From contig PGZO01000007.1 in NCBI GenBank assembly GCA_002841375.1, positions 1-64,000 of the forward strand: a DNA stretch of 64,000 bases, in the 5' to 3' direction. Of the stretch, positions 10,288 to 19,421 are shown in pieces. The notes under the pieces are model-generated. The model did no database searches. It was not told the DNA's origin and saw nothing but the letters and a program-made list of their open reading frames with translations. A program made the translations under genes and the position numbers. The DNA is from Firmicutes bacterium HGW-Firmicutes-7. Lineage in GTDB: Bacteria > Bacillota > Clostridia > Lachnospirales > Vallitaleaceae. The first letter of the stretch is position 1, and every line of letters starts with the position of its first letter.

Positions 10288-10424
10288 TTTTTCTCCTCTC
10301 AATCAAGTTTTATAATATGTTAATATTTCTAGATGTCGCCGTCGAATACTTGATTTGTCCCGTCATATAGCATATATACAATATACAAGCATAAGATATA
10401 TTAATATCTATAGAGGTGTTAGAG

Positions 10425-10832
10425 ATGGTAAAGATTTTTCTATCACAAAGCAGTAAAGATATCGATATTATAAATTCTATAATAAATAATTTAAAATCGT
10501 TATCAGACTATTATAAGTTATTGTATTTTTTACGACCTTACAAAAGTGATATGGAAAGAGTAATGAAAAATTTGTCTATATCCGATTTATTTATTGTATT
10601 TATAACCAATAATTCTCTAGATAGCAAATTTGTTAATGAAGAATTAGAAAAAGCATTTGAATTGGTAATGACTGGTCAAATAAAAGAAATTTGCCCAATC
10701 CTACTAGATAACAATATAGATGTGAACTTGGACAGCAGAATACCTTGGTTTATAAAAAACAATAAAATTTATCATACCAAATCTCCTGTTAAAGCAGCAC
10801 AAATAGCTAAAAATTTCATTTGTAAGTATTAA
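10425..10832 (+). CDS. TIR-domain protein (candidate NADase or signalling component)
   Basis: A 135-residue protein that is essentially one TIR-like domain. It begins with the beta-strand and loop VKIFLSQSSKD (compare the usual FISYSSKD), followed by a helix. A middle strand DLFIVFITNNSLDSKFV leads to a helix with the conserved acidic position (NEELEKAF, Glu72/Glu73), where catalytic TIRs carry the NAD-cleaving glutamate. GAGGTG precedes the ATG at 10425, so an upstream in-frame GTG at 10416 is not used. The next gene, a two-membrane-helix protein, follows by 21 bases. The pair looks like a small defence module. TIR call moderate to good; enzymatic activity inferred. Confidence 0.72.
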   Translation: MVKIFLSQSSKDIDIINSIINNLKSLSDYYKLLYFLRPYKSDMERVMKNLSISDLFIVFITNNSLDSKFVNEELEKAFELVMTGQIKEICPILLDNNIDVNLDSRIPWFIKNNKIYHTKSPVKAAQIAKNFICKY

Positions 10833-10853
10833 AAGGTAATAAGGAGTTTTAGC

Positions 10854-11300
10854 ATGAATGATGATAATAAAAGTATTGCTGAAAACTATTTATTGGACTA
10901 TCTTGAATACTATGATAAAAAGTCTATCTCCTATAAAAAGTGGTACTCTGTTCTCGTTGTGTTAGATATTGTTATATCTGCATTCATTCCATTTGCCACT
11001 TTATTTATTGATAACTTCTCTTACACCAAGTACATAGTAGCTTTTATGGGCTCTGTTGTGACGATTGTGTCTGCCTTTAAAACGACCTTTGGCTTCCACA
11101 AAAATTGGGTTGAATATCGTACTACAGCTGAATTATTAAAGTATCATAAATATCTCTTTGAAACCCAATCCACTCCTTACTGCGAAGAAAACAAAGGGGA
11201 ATTACTCATCTTAAATGTTAACTCAATTGTCATAAAGGAAAACAGAAACTGGAGATCTTTTGAACTTAACAACAAAAGAAGCCACCCCAAAATTCAATAA
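10854..11300 (+). CDS. Two-transmembrane SLATT/DUF4231-like effector
   Basis: A 148-residue protein with a soluble helical N terminus, two closely spaced membrane helices (about residues 31-52 and 58-76), and a charged helical C terminus containing WVEYRTTAELLKYHKYLF. That pattern matches the SLATT/DUF4231 superfamily of predicted pore-forming or membrane effectors, which is often coupled to nucleotide sensors in defence systems. AAGGAG precedes the start. It follows the TIR gene by 21 bases and is surely co-transcribed with it. Inference: TIR senses or signals, this protein acts on the membrane. Confidence 0.72.
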   Translation: MNDDNKSIAENYLLDYLEYYDKKSISYKKWYSVLVVLDIVISAFIPFATLFIDNFSYTKYIVAFMGSVVTIVSAFKTTFGFHKNWVEYRTTAELLKYHKYLFETQSTPYCEENKGELLILNVNSIVIKENRNWRSFELNNKRSHPKIQ

Positions 11301-11310
11301 CACAAAATAA

Positions 11311-11589
11311 CTAGTGTCTATACATCGTATAGGTTTTTAGAAAAATTTCCTTTTTACACGGATATCTTTCTCCCTCAACACCCGTTACTATATAATCGCC
11401 CTTATTAATATAGTGTTTCCCCTCTAACGTTTGTATAAAAGGGATTTTATTAGAATCGATTGGATTTACATAATTTTTTATATCTAATCCAGCATTAATT
11501 GCCGCTTCAACATCATCAAAGCCATCTTCTAATCCATACTTATATTCATTTGCATCAACAGGCATCGGATTCTTGATATATTTCGCCAT
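11311..11589 (-). CDS. Phage-type small hypothetical protein
   Basis: A 92-residue protein. Its C-terminal half (KGDYIVTGVEGERYPCKKEI) resembles small proteins common in Gram-positive prophages, where a segment of the form GDYIVTGVxGExYPCKxxIF precedes a Tyr-rich end. No phage genes lie beside it, so it may be a relic of a lost prophage or was brought in with the TIR cassette. The start at 11589 has AGAGGTGA upstream; the earlier in-frame GTG lies within that site. It is convergent with the SLATT gene, 10 bases apart. Function unknown. Confidence 0.6.
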   Translation of the reverse strand: MAKYIKNPMPVDANEYKYGLEDGFDDVEAAINAGLDIKNYVNPIDSNKIPFIQTLEGKHYINKGDYIVTGVEGERYPCKKEIFLKTYTMYRH

Positions 11590-11730
11590 TATATTCACCT
11601 CTATGTGATATTATTACACATTATAGATTGTTTAAACATTTCAAATACTATTCTATCTATATCATATGTAATATCGGCCTATAATGTTATCCTTTGGTTG
11701 GCAACACAAATGAATGAATGCTTTAACTAC

Positions 11731-12204
11731 TTAACGATAATCTACAGACATAAACGCCCATTCATTCGTCTCTATATTTTTTACAACTAAAATCATTTGC
11801 CTTATGGATTTGTCTAAAGGATCTATAGATAATTCATTTTTAACTTCCTCTGTAAACTCTGATAAAACCCGATATTGAATTTCATAGGTAGCTTCCAATC
11901 TTTCAGAATTTGCGATATAGTTTAGTTGTTTAAAACCTATAACGGCTAATTCTAAGTCCTTAAGAGAATCTAGATTTTCTATAGCTTCATTCTCTACGTA
12001 ATACTCTTTTATTTTGTCCTCGTCGCCACTATAGTAAGCTTGTGCAACTTTAATACAAAACTCATTTGCTTCATAATTTAATAGACTCACCGCATAAGCT
12101 TCTCTTTCGTAATTGATTGTACCCTTAAGTTCAAAAGTCCATATCCCGAGTATCAACGCAATGATGAACAGAAGTACTATACCCGCCGTTAATTTCTTTT
12201 CCAT
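11731..12204 (-). CDS. Membrane-anchored hypothetical protein
   Basis: A 157-residue protein with one N-terminal membrane helix (about residues 5-24) followed by an extracytoplasmic alpha/beta region. It has the look of a small NTF2-like or sensor domain, but no motif I can name. AAGGAG precedes the ATG at 12204; an ATG 48 bases further up lacks such a site. It starts 45 bases after the large GGDEF/EAL gene and is probably in the same transcript. It may be an accessory to that signalling protein, which is inference from position only. Confidence 0.65.
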   Translation of the reverse strand: MEKKLTAGIVLLFIIALILGIWTFELKGTINYEREAYAVSLLNYEANEFCIKVAQAYYSGDEDKIKEYYVENEAIENLDSLKDLELAVIGFKQLNYIANSERLEATYEIQYRVLSEFTEEVKNELSIDPLDKSIRQMILVVKNIETNEWAFMSVDYR

Positions 12205-12248
12205 GTTAACTCCTTCTATCATTATTTGTTTTACATATTTCCAACTAG

Positions 12249-15197
12249 TCAATTTTGACTATCTTTAAAACGTTCAATTAGATTTAGATTATATATATTT
12301 TCTATATCTTCTCTTTTAAGTGGCTTGCTAAATAAATAGCCTTGAATATAATCACATCCGCCATTTTGTAATTTTAAAAATTTACTCCACTCTTCAATCC
12401 CCTCTGCTGTAATTTTTAAGTTCAAGCTATGTGCAAGTAAAATTAAGTTATCCATTACTTTGTTGTTTTCAAAATCCAAGAATTTATCATTGATGGATTT
12501 ATCTAGCTTAATTTTATCCACTGGCATATATGTAAGGTAATTTAGCGAAGAATAACCTGTTCCAAAATCATCAAGCGCAATGCTCAGTCCAGCTTCTTTT
12601 AACTCCTGTAAAAACGCTAGCGTCTGTTTGTTATTCTCTAAAAGAATATTTTCAGTAATTTCTATTTCAACAAACTCAGCCCCTACTTTGTAATCTGTTA
12701 GTAGTTGTTTTATGAAATTAATATATTCCTTGTCACGGAGCTGCTTACTGGAAAAATTAATAGCGACTATTTTTTCTTTGTAGCCCTTATCACGCCAGCT
12801 GGCAATCTGCCCTACAGCTTCCTTCGCTACCCATCTACCAATTTCCACAATGAGTCCTGTTTCTTCAGCAATAGGTATAAATTCACCTGGGCTGATTTGA
12901 TGGTCTTTTAATCTAAGTAAAGCCTCAAACCCAATAATCAAACCTGTTTGAGCTTCGACTTGTGGCTGATATAACAGCATAAATCTGTCTTCTTTTAATG
13001 CCGTTCTTAATATATTCTCGATTTTTATTTTCGTTTTTATTTCTTTTTTCATTGCTTCATAATAATATGCATGGTTATTTTTTCCACTATTCTTTACTTT
13101 ATACATTGCAGTATCTGCATCCATGATTAATTGATTTATATCATTGCTATCACAAGGATAACAGGTTATTCCCATACTAAAATTCACATAATTATCTTTT
13201 CCTTCCACTGAAAATACAGCTTCAAAAGCAGATCTAATTTTCTCTATGTATTTATCTATTATTTCAGAATCAGATACATTTGAAACTAATATTAAAAACT
13301 CATCTCCTCCCAATCTGGCTATTAGCATATTATCACCAGAAATTGTAGACAAGCGTTTTGAAATTTCTTTAAGTAATTTATCTCCATAAACATGCCCTAA
13401 TGTATCATTAATCCGCTTAAAATTATCAATATCTAATAATAATACAGCTCCTGGTTTTCCATTTTTTAATTCTGCATCCAGTTCTTCCATAAAACGCAAT
13501 CGGTTTGGTAGTTGCGTCAAGTAATCATGTCTTGCTAGATGTTCAATATATTTTTCTTGTTCTTTCATTTTTGTTATATCCAAGAGAATACCATGCATCT
13601 TTTTCATATCTTCTTTTACATCTGTTATCCCTTTTCCTCTAATTAATAACCACTTCTTTGTTTTTCCTTTATCGTTTGTAGGCACTTGTATATTAATCTC
13701 TTCAATTTTTCCATTCAAATAGTTTCTATACTCCTGTATGATTTTCTCTTTGTATTCTGGTTTAACGACAAGATCCAATAGTTCAAATATATTTTCCTGT
13801 AAAGGAACTTTTTTATCCACAATATTAGAAAAGTTTTCGGATATAGTAACGGATTCTGTTTCTAAATCCATCTCCCACACGGCACTATCCGTACTTTCAA
13901 TAGCAATCTCGTATTTTTTATTGAGTATTCTTACTTCTTGCACATGTTGCTGGATGATTTCATATTGAATCCTCATCTCTTCATCAGATGCAGCCAGTTC
14001 CTCATACGCTGCACTTAGTTCTTCATTGCTTTCTGCTAGTGCTCTTTGAATTACCCGTCTTCTTATGTTATCAATAATAAAAACAACAGTCAATATTGTG
14101 AGTAATACAAATACTACTCCTATGGCTACGATTACCTTACGGTACTTTTCTAATGGATGGTTTTCTTTGTTAATTAATACTGCACCCTCTGGAATTAGCG
14201 CCTCATCAATTTGATATCTTTGAATCAGATTATAGTCAAAAACGTAATAATAAGGTGTTTCTTCTATTAACGGAAAGGATTCAACCGGTATGCCAGAAAA
14301 TATATCCATTACTAAATTCGCAGAAATCTCACCAATCGCCTCATAGGAGATCATTTTCCCTCCCATTAGACCTTGGCCTACACCCCAAATGCTTGCTCTG
14401 TAAACAGGCACATTTGTATGATCTTTAAGAAATAAAAATTCCTTTTCCAAGTCCATATATTCACCCGTACTATCCTGATTCATACTAAGGAATAGTAATA
14501 TTGTATCTTGCTCAACTTGTTGGAGCCTATCTCCAAATGTTTCATACGTATATTCCGAAACATTTAACAATTCAAACGCTAAGTCAGGAAATGATGGTTT
14601 GGCCATCTCAAATTGTCTTTGGTCTCCTTGTCCGGTTAACGTATTGTCTACAATTGCAAAAACTCTTTTTGCTTTTGGGTTAAATTGATAGGCTATTTCA
14701 ATATTTTCTACTAGTGACATTTCTTCAATAAGACCGGTCATATATTTGTTTGCATTTGCTTTCTCAGCTCTTTCTCGATCATTTATACCCAAAAAAACAA
14801 TCGGTATTTCATTAAATAATTCTTCCTGATAATCCATGGCAAATTGTAATGCATTATCGTCTCCAACAATAATGGCATCATAGGGTGGCAAATTATCTAA
14901 TTTATATTTAAGCATTTTATAAAAGAGCCCTTTGTTTACATCGGTATCAAATCTCTTTGTATCCATATATTCTATGTCAAGAACTACCTTCTGCTTATCA
15001 AATACAGAATGTAGCCCTTTGATTTGATCTGGAACCGTAGCGAAACTTTCACTGTAAGAACTTATAAAAAGCACATTCTTTTCATCTTCTGTTGCATTCA
15101 GTGAAATAGTCTGTACAAAAAAAGCATAGAAAATTAATCCTATGGCTATTAAGAGAAAATGTGACTTGATATTTCTTTTATCCTTGTTTTTTTTCAT
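12249..15197 (-). CDS. Sensor with ABC-type binding domain, PAS, GGDEF and EAL (c-di-GMP turnover)
   Basis: A 982-residue membrane protein. A signal anchor (about residues 15-35) leads into an extracellular ABC_sub_bind-type periplasmic-binding domain (about 40-340). Then come a membrane helix (about 355-378), a coiled coil, a PAS domain (about 425-550), a GGDEF domain with intact ARLGGDEFLIL, and an EAL domain with intact FEALLRL and DDFGTGYSSL. Both catalytic motifs look complete, so it may make and break cyclic di-GMP. The ligand of the outer domain is unknown. AGGAGG precedes the ATG at 15197. A small membrane protein follows in the same direction. Confidence 0.92.
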   Translation of the reverse strand: MKKNKDKRNIKSHFLLIAIGLIFYAFFVQTISLNATEDEKNVLFISSYSESFATVPDQIKGLHSVFDKQKVVLDIEYMDTKRFDTDVNKGLFYKMLKYKLDNLPPYDAIIVGDDNALQFAMDYQEELFNEIPIVFLGINDRERAEKANANKYMTGLIEEMSLVENIEIAYQFNPKAKRVFAIVDNTLTGQGDQRQFEMAKPSFPDLAFELLNVSEYTYETFGDRLQQVEQDTILLFLSMNQDSTGEYMDLEKEFLFLKDHTNVPVYRASIWGVGQGLMGGKMISYEAIGEISANLVMDIFSGIPVESFPLIEETPYYYVFDYNLIQRYQIDEALIPEGAVLINKENHPLEKYRKVIVAIGVVFVLLTILTVVFIIDNIRRRVIQRALAESNEELSAAYEELAASDEEMRIQYEIIQQHVQEVRILNKKYEIAIESTDSAVWEMDLETESVTISENFSNIVDKKVPLQENIFELLDLVVKPEYKEKIIQEYRNYLNGKIEEINIQVPTNDKGKTKKWLLIRGKGITDVKEDMKKMHGILLDITKMKEQEKYIEHLARHDYLTQLPNRLRFMEELDAELKNGKPGAVLLLDIDNFKRINDTLGHVYGDKLLKEISKRLSTISGDNMLIARLGGDEFLILVSNVSDSEIIDKYIEKIRSAFEAVFSVEGKDNYVNFSMGITCYPCDSNDINQLIMDADTAMYKVKNSGKNNHAYYYEAMKKEIKTKIKIENILRTALKEDRFMLLYQPQVEAQTGLIIGFEALLRLKDHQISPGEFIPIAEETGLIVEIGRWVAKEAVGQIASWRDKGYKEKIVAINFSSKQLRDKEYINFIKQLLTDYKVGAEFVEIEITENILLENNKQTLAFLQELKEAGLSIALDDFGTGYSSLNYLTYMPVDKIKLDKSINDKFLDFENNKVMDNLILLAHSLNLKITAEGIEEWSKFLKLQNGGCDYIQGYLFSKPLKREDIENIYNLNLIERFKDSQN

Positions 15198-15504
15198 TGA
15201 ATGCCCTCCTAATTTGCTGCAAATTATCACATAAAGTCCTTTCATTAAGTATACACTGTGATGTTATTAATTTCAACTTATTACATATCATTATAAAGTT
15301 ATTCCTTACATTAAATGTAGCGACTAAAAATTCATTTATTCTTCTAGTAACTGATTGTGATTTTACTTATACTATACGCATCCCCTAATTCTTGAAGCGC
15401 GCTTTTTGCATCCTAAGGCTAACAAGCCTATTTTTGTTATTTATATCGATTCCTATTTACTCTAAAAAACATATACTGTATTAAAAACAAATGGATTTAT
15501 AATT
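15198..15504. other. Intergenic region, about 300 bases
   Basis: Divergent spacer between the GGDEF/EAL gene (-) and the DUF4397 gene (+). A short GC-poor hairpin, AGGCT-AACA-AGCCT followed by ATTTTTG (15416-15436), looks like a weak plus-strand terminator, but no gene ends there. No other feature is visible. Confidence 0.5.
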
Positions 15505-16104
15505 ATGTCTTATATTAGAATTTTACATGCAGTACCAAATGCCCCAGCAGTAGATGTTTATGCAAATGACACTATGATTGCTAGAAATTTACCTTACAAT
15601 AAGTTCACTGAATACCTTCAGGTACCACCAGGTCCTTACAATATAAGAATATACCCTTCTGGCGAAAAAAATGATGATGTGCTAGATGCTGATTTAACAA
15701 TCCCTTCTAATACAATCACTACAATTGCTGCCATCGGTTTATTGCCCGAGATTGACCTATTTCCAATTCTTGATCCGGAGCAAGATATAGAACCCGGAAA
15801 GGTTTGTATCCGATTTACCCATCTTTCTCCGAATGCCCCTCCAGTTGATATTACCTTACCAGATGGAACCATACTTTTTGATGATGTCATGTACGAAGAA
15901 GTAACAGATTATCTATGTATTAATCCTGGTAGATTTACACTTCAAGCACGGGTAGCGGGCACAGATCAAGTTGTTTTAAATGTCCCAAATATTAGATTAA
16001 AACCAAATAGATTCTATACCGTATATGCAGTTGGGCTCGTCGGTGATAGACCACCGCTTCAAGTGTTAATACCTTTAGATGGAAATTCTTACATTCAATT
16101 TTAA
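15505..16104 (+). CDS. DUF4397 domain protein
   Basis: A 199-residue, beta-rich protein made of two similar halves. Each begins with a strand of the type IRILHAVPNAPAVDVY or IRFTHLSPNAPPVDIT, which is the signature of DUF4397. Such domains are often found at the surface, but this copy has no signal peptide, so it may be cytoplasmic or exported by another route. No good ribosome binding site is visible before the ATG. It is a single gene with its own terminator at 16131. Function unknown. Confidence 0.87.
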   Translation: MSYIRILHAVPNAPAVDVYANDTMIARNLPYNKFTEYLQVPPGPYNIRIYPSGEKNDDVLDADLTIPSNTITTIAAIGLLPEIDLFPILDPEQDIEPGKVCIRFTHLSPNAPPVDITLPDGTILFDDVMYEEVTDYLCINPGRFTLQARVAGTDQVVLNVPNIRLKPNRFYTVYAVGLVGDRPPLQVLIPLDGNSYIQF

Positions 16105-16130
16105 GGTAAATTTTTTAATAAAAAATCAAA

Positions 16131-16173
16131 AAGGAGATAGACGATTATTTCTCATCTATCTCCTTCCTTTTTA
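16131..16173 (+). terminator. Strong intrinsic terminator
   Basis: AAGGAGATAGA pairs perfectly with TCTATCTCCTT over a 13-base loop and is followed by CCTTTTTA. It ends the DUF4397 transcript. Confidence 0.9.
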
Positions 16174-16284
16174 CCTGGTTGCGCCTGAATATGTATTTTA
16201 AGGAGCTATTTTCTCAAGCTTGTTCTAGTACTTTGTAGAATTACAAATTACAATATTATATTTTTCATCGGTATAATTTACTTC

Positions 16285-16950
16285 TTATTTAATAGATTCT
16301 ACTTCTAACGTATATCCCATGATCTCACCAACAACAGTTATCGTCCCTATTACAGTCACCTCTTGTTCATTATTAAAATTCATAACTGTTTCTAGGTGTT
16401 CTTCGTTTATGTTACATAGTACCGTATCAAATGAAAACTCATCTGAAAGAATACCAATACTAAAGTAACTACCCGAACTATCAATATTCGATAATTTTCC
16501 TGTTAATTCAACATATTGATTTTTGTATGTAGCAGAAGCTTTTAATGCATTGTTATTTAGCGCTTCCATGATTTCGTCAACTGTAACGACTATTGGAATT
16601 TTAACCTCTTTTACTTGTTCTTTTCCTGCTTCTTTATTTTCAACCGCTATCTTACTTCTTTCATCAACTTCCTTAAAAATGGTACTAGTTGCTCCTGCCG
16701 CAAGAACAAGAACAGCAATAGAAGTTATTAAAGCGATTGAGCCTAAAACAGTTCCAGCTATACCTAACCCACTCTTAGATTTATTAATACTAATAATGCC
16801 TAATATTACTGCTATAATTGAAAGCACCAAACCAAGTGGTGCTAGGCAAATACCGAATATAAAAGCTATTAATCCACACACAAACGAGGCCACACCTAAT
16901 CCACTGTTCTTTTTCACAATTGCTACATTTACTACATTCTCTTGTTCCAT
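16285..16950 (-). CDS. DUF4190 membrane protein with OB-fold (tRNA_anti-like) domain
   Basis: A 221-residue protein. Residues 15-95 form two to three membrane helices with the glycine/isoleucine pattern of DUF4190 (GLIAFIFGICLAPLGLVLSI and a repeat-like second half). After a charged linker, residues 120-221 form an extracytoplasmic OB-fold of the tRNA_anti-like type (YVELTGKLSNID, EVTVIGTITVVGE). Such proteins are common in Clostridia and their role is not settled. AAAGGAG precedes the start. It is a single gene. Confidence 0.8.
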   Translation of the reverse strand: MEQENVVNVAIVKKNSGLGVASFVCGLIAFIFGICLAPLGLVLSIIAVILGIISINKSKSGLGIAGTVLGSIALITSIAVLVLAAGATSTIFKEVDERSKIAVENKEAGKEQVKEVKIPIVVTVDEIMEALNNNALKASATYKNQYVELTGKLSNIDSSGSYFSIGILSDEFSFDTVLCNINEEHLETVMNFNNEQEVTVIGTITVVGEIMGYTLEVESIK

Positions 16951-17064
16951 TTCATACGCTCCTTTAAACTGTTGTTAATAATTATACCGAAATCTCATGC
17001 AATTGTTACTAGCATCAATTAGAAATATTTAACGGAGAATCTCTGCAGTTCCTTGAATATTTTA

Positions 17065-17310
17065 TCATGCCCGATATTTTACTTCAATCTTTTTCGACAA
17101 TTTATATCTATTTAGGCTGTAGTCTCTACTACATTGTTCAAATACATCTGTGATTTTTTGATATGCTCTGCGCTCTGACGCACGAATCTCTCTGATCTAT
17201 TCTAAAAGTTCATCAAAATAGTCTTTACTAAAAGGGTTACCATTTTTTAACACCTCGTCATTTAAAACAAAACCTAAATTCTCCCATACAGTTACAAAAA
17301 AACTAGCTAT
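17065..17310 (-). pseudogene. RhuM-family protein remnant
   Basis: The minus-strand frame reads GFVLNDEVLKNG, then YFDELLE, an in-frame TAG, then IREIRASERRAYQKITDVF. This is the central part of RhuM-family proteins, which usually read FDELLERIREIRASERRFYQKITDIY. The N-terminal DNA-binding half is missing and there is at least one stop, so the gene is dead. RhuM genes are typical of genomic islands, so this marks a decayed accessory segment between 16950 and 17765. Confidence 0.75.
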
Positions 17311-17389
17311 AATTGGTTTCTATTTGTACTATGACACTATGCTTGGTGTCGTCTGTTCCCAATCCATTCCCAATATACCTAAAAAGCAA

Positions 17390-17430
17390 AAAGCCTTGCA
17401 GTACAAAAGTACCGCAAAGCTTTATTTTAG
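17390..17430. terminator. Imperfect hairpin next to a tRNA-Ser-like tail
   Basis: AAAGC-TTGC-GTAC pairs with GTAC-GCAA-GCTTT, with single mismatches between blocks, flanked by T-rich sequence on both strands. Immediately after it comes TTATTTTAGCTGAGAGATGGG, which matches the 3' end of the tRNA-Ser gene at 43071 with one mismatch. In both places a hairpin precedes this tail. Confidence 0.5.
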
Positions 17431-17747
17431 CTGAGAGATGGGCTTATATGTAATTCTAGCATGGATAATTTATCTAAATCAAGTTTAACTTTCAATTCAC
17501 TATCAATACTAAATCTGACTATAGATTCATTAGAAGGTGGATATAATGTTACAATGGGAAATAAATTATTATCTTGTTAATTATTAATATTAAAGCCATC
17601 ATACCAGTCCTCATCAAGTGTCGCACCAGTATCAATTTTTGATAAATTCACATTCTTAATTTTTTCGGTACCAATTGTCGTTGCCTCAATGTTAACAAAA
17701 GTTAATTTTATATATAGCAATAATATGTTTATTGTTTTAACAACCAT
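17427..17747 (-). pseudogene. Interrupted hypothetical ORF
   Basis: From an ATG at 17747 the minus strand is open for 56 codons, hits TAA at 17577-17579, and stays open in the same frame for another 49 codons to the TAA at 17427-17429. The first part has a hydrophobic N terminus followed by a polar stretch ending in DEDWYDGFNINN. This looks like one gene broken by a nonsense mutation. Its last codons overlap the tRNA-Ser-like tail. No ribosome binding site is visible and I do not recognise a family. Confidence 0.35.
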
Positions 17748-17764
17748 ATATCTATTGTTTTAAT

Positions 17765-18430
17765 TCACTCATTGCCATCTAATATATCTAATATCTCTAA
17801 TAACTCCATTGGTGATTCAATAATATAATTTGCATTGACTAGTTTATCTCTTTCTCTATAACCCCAGCCAACACCAACCACCTTAAGCCGCGCATTGATA
17901 GCAGTTTCAATATCTACTTCACTATCACCAACATAGATGCATTCTTTTGGAGTGACACCCAATGCATTCATAATCATAATAGAGCCTGCTGGATTCGGCT
18001 TTTTAGGGACATCGGATCGATCCCCTATTACACATGATATTTCCCACTCAGAAAAATATTTATCTGTAATTAATTTAGCAATATCATCTAATTTATTTGT
18101 ATTTATAGCTAATTTAATATCTCTCGAAGTGAGTTCATCAAGTAATTGCGGAATACCCTTATATAAATGTAGTTTATATTCCCAATTTTTACTGTATGAA
18201 TCAATCATTAATTTTAGATACTTTGATATCTCTTCTTCTGTTTGATTAGTTTCAGGCAATGCTTTAGAAATCAAAGCTTTTAGTCCACTTCCAATAAAAC
18301 GTTTGTACGCACCTAACTCATGTGTTGGAAAATGCGCTTCCTCTAAAACACAATTCATTGCATACATAATACCATCTAAGGTATTGACTGTTGTCCCATC
18401 CATATCAAAGATAATTGCTTTTGTTTTCAT
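17765..18430 (-). CDS. HAD-superfamily phosphatase (phosphoglycolate phosphatase-like)
   Basis: A 221-residue HAD hydrolase. Motif I is FDMDGTTVNT with the nucleophilic and acid/base aspartates. A helical cap follows, then motif II (INTNK), motif III Lys (PKKPNP) and motif IV (YVGDSEVD). This is the Gph/PGMB-like class with a C1 cap. It is the last gene of the aldolase-PHP-HAD unit and presumably dephosphorylates a sugar phosphate or overflow intermediate of the pathway. GGGAGG precedes the start. Substrate not predictable. Confidence 0.88.
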   Translation of the reverse strand: MKTKAIIFDMDGTTVNTLDGIMYAMNCVLEEAHFPTHELGAYKRFIGSGLKALISKALPETNQTEEEISKYLKLMIDSYSKNWEYKLHLYKGIPQLLDELTSRDIKLAINTNKLDDIAKLITDKYFSEWEISCVIGDRSDVPKKPNPAGSIMIMNALGVTPKECIYVGDSEVDIETAINARLKVVGVGWGYRERDKLVNANYIIESPMELLEILDILDGNE

Positions 18431-18477
18431 CTTGTAACCTCCCGTATAATAATGAGATAGTCTATTACCTTACCATT

Positions 18478-19389
18478 TTAAATATTTAAAATACTATTGT
18501 TAAACCTTTCGACTGAAATGCCTGCTTCTCCAATTTCCCTAGGATTTAATACTCCTTTTCTCCAATCTCCATGATAATCAGAGCCTCCTGAAATAAATAA
18601 TTTCCTATTACCATATCTTTTATTAATTTCATTTTCAAGTTCTAACTCACTTTTACTACCTTTATAACTTGTTTTATTATAAGTATAGCAAGCTTCTATA
18701 CCATCTAAGCCTGCTGATATTAGCATTTCAATGTAATCTTCTAAACTTTCATTTTTAGGAGTAATAAGAAACGGATGTGCTAGTACAGCTACTCCATTTA
18801 ATTCATGAATCAATTGAATCATATCTCTTGGATCTGGTTTTTCTCTTGAAACGTTATATTGATCATTAGTTTGAATTAATATTTTTGCTTCCCGCCAAGT
18901 TTTTGCATATCCCTTATCCGCAATGAATTGATAGATTATTTTCTTTTGTATATTTTCCGGAAGAATTGTATCCCCGTTATTAAATAAGATTTCTTCCCAG
19001 CTTAAATTCATACCACTGCTCCACAAAATGTTAACCAGCTTTTGGTATGCTTCTATTTTACTCTTTACAATACTTTCTGCTAGTCTAAGTATTTTTGGAT
19101 TATTCCAGGAACAACCATATGCAAGTATATGCACATCTTCAACATCTGTATCACAAGATATCTCGCTTCCCTTAATTACCTTTAGTCCAAGAGAACATGC
19201 ATATTCAATAATGTCTACTTCGTTATCCCCTACACGAACTATATCAGGTGGTATTACATCATGATCTGTAATTGCAATTACCTTCATTTTTAATTCTGCT
19301 GCTCTATCAATCAGCTCTTTGGGAGAATCATAGCCATCGGATAAGTTCGTATGACAATGTAAGTCGCAAAGGTAATTAGGTATATCCAT
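18478..19389 (-). CDS. PHP-domain metal-dependent phosphoesterase
   Basis: A 303-residue PHP protein. It opens with the metal-binding motif DLHCHTNLSDG. It then has ITDHDVI, a Glu/His-bearing strand (VIKGSEIS and DVHILAYG), and the late motifs VLAHPFL and ISGGSDYHGD. The set is complete enough to predict a trinuclear-metal phosphatase of the YciV/COG0613 type. AAGGAG lies nine bases before the ATG at 19389. An earlier ATG at 19425 overlaps the aldolase stop and lacks a site. It is the middle gene of the aldolase-PHP-HAD unit. Confidence 0.88.
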   Translation of the reverse strand: MDIPNYLCDLHCHTNLSDGYDSPKELIDRAAELKMKVIAITDHDVIPPDIVRVGDNEVDIIEYACSLGLKVIKGSEISCDTDVEDVHILAYGCSWNNPKILRLAESIVKSKIEAYQKLVNILWSSGMNLSWEEILFNNGDTILPENIQKKIIYQFIADKGYAKTWREAKILIQTNDQYNVSREKPDPRDMIQLIHELNGVAVLAHPFLITPKNESLEDYIEMLISAGLDGIEACYTYNKTSYKGSKSELELENEINKRYGNRKLFISGGSDYHGDWRKGVLNPREIGEAGISVERFNNSILNI

Positions 19390-19421
19390 AAGATTCAACT
19401 CCTTGACTTCATTATAAAAAC

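Noticed and set aside
17427-17747. Stop-codon readthrough or selenoprotein-like recoding
   Set aside because: The stop is TAA, no special structure follows, and the gene lacks a ribosome site; simple decay is more likely.
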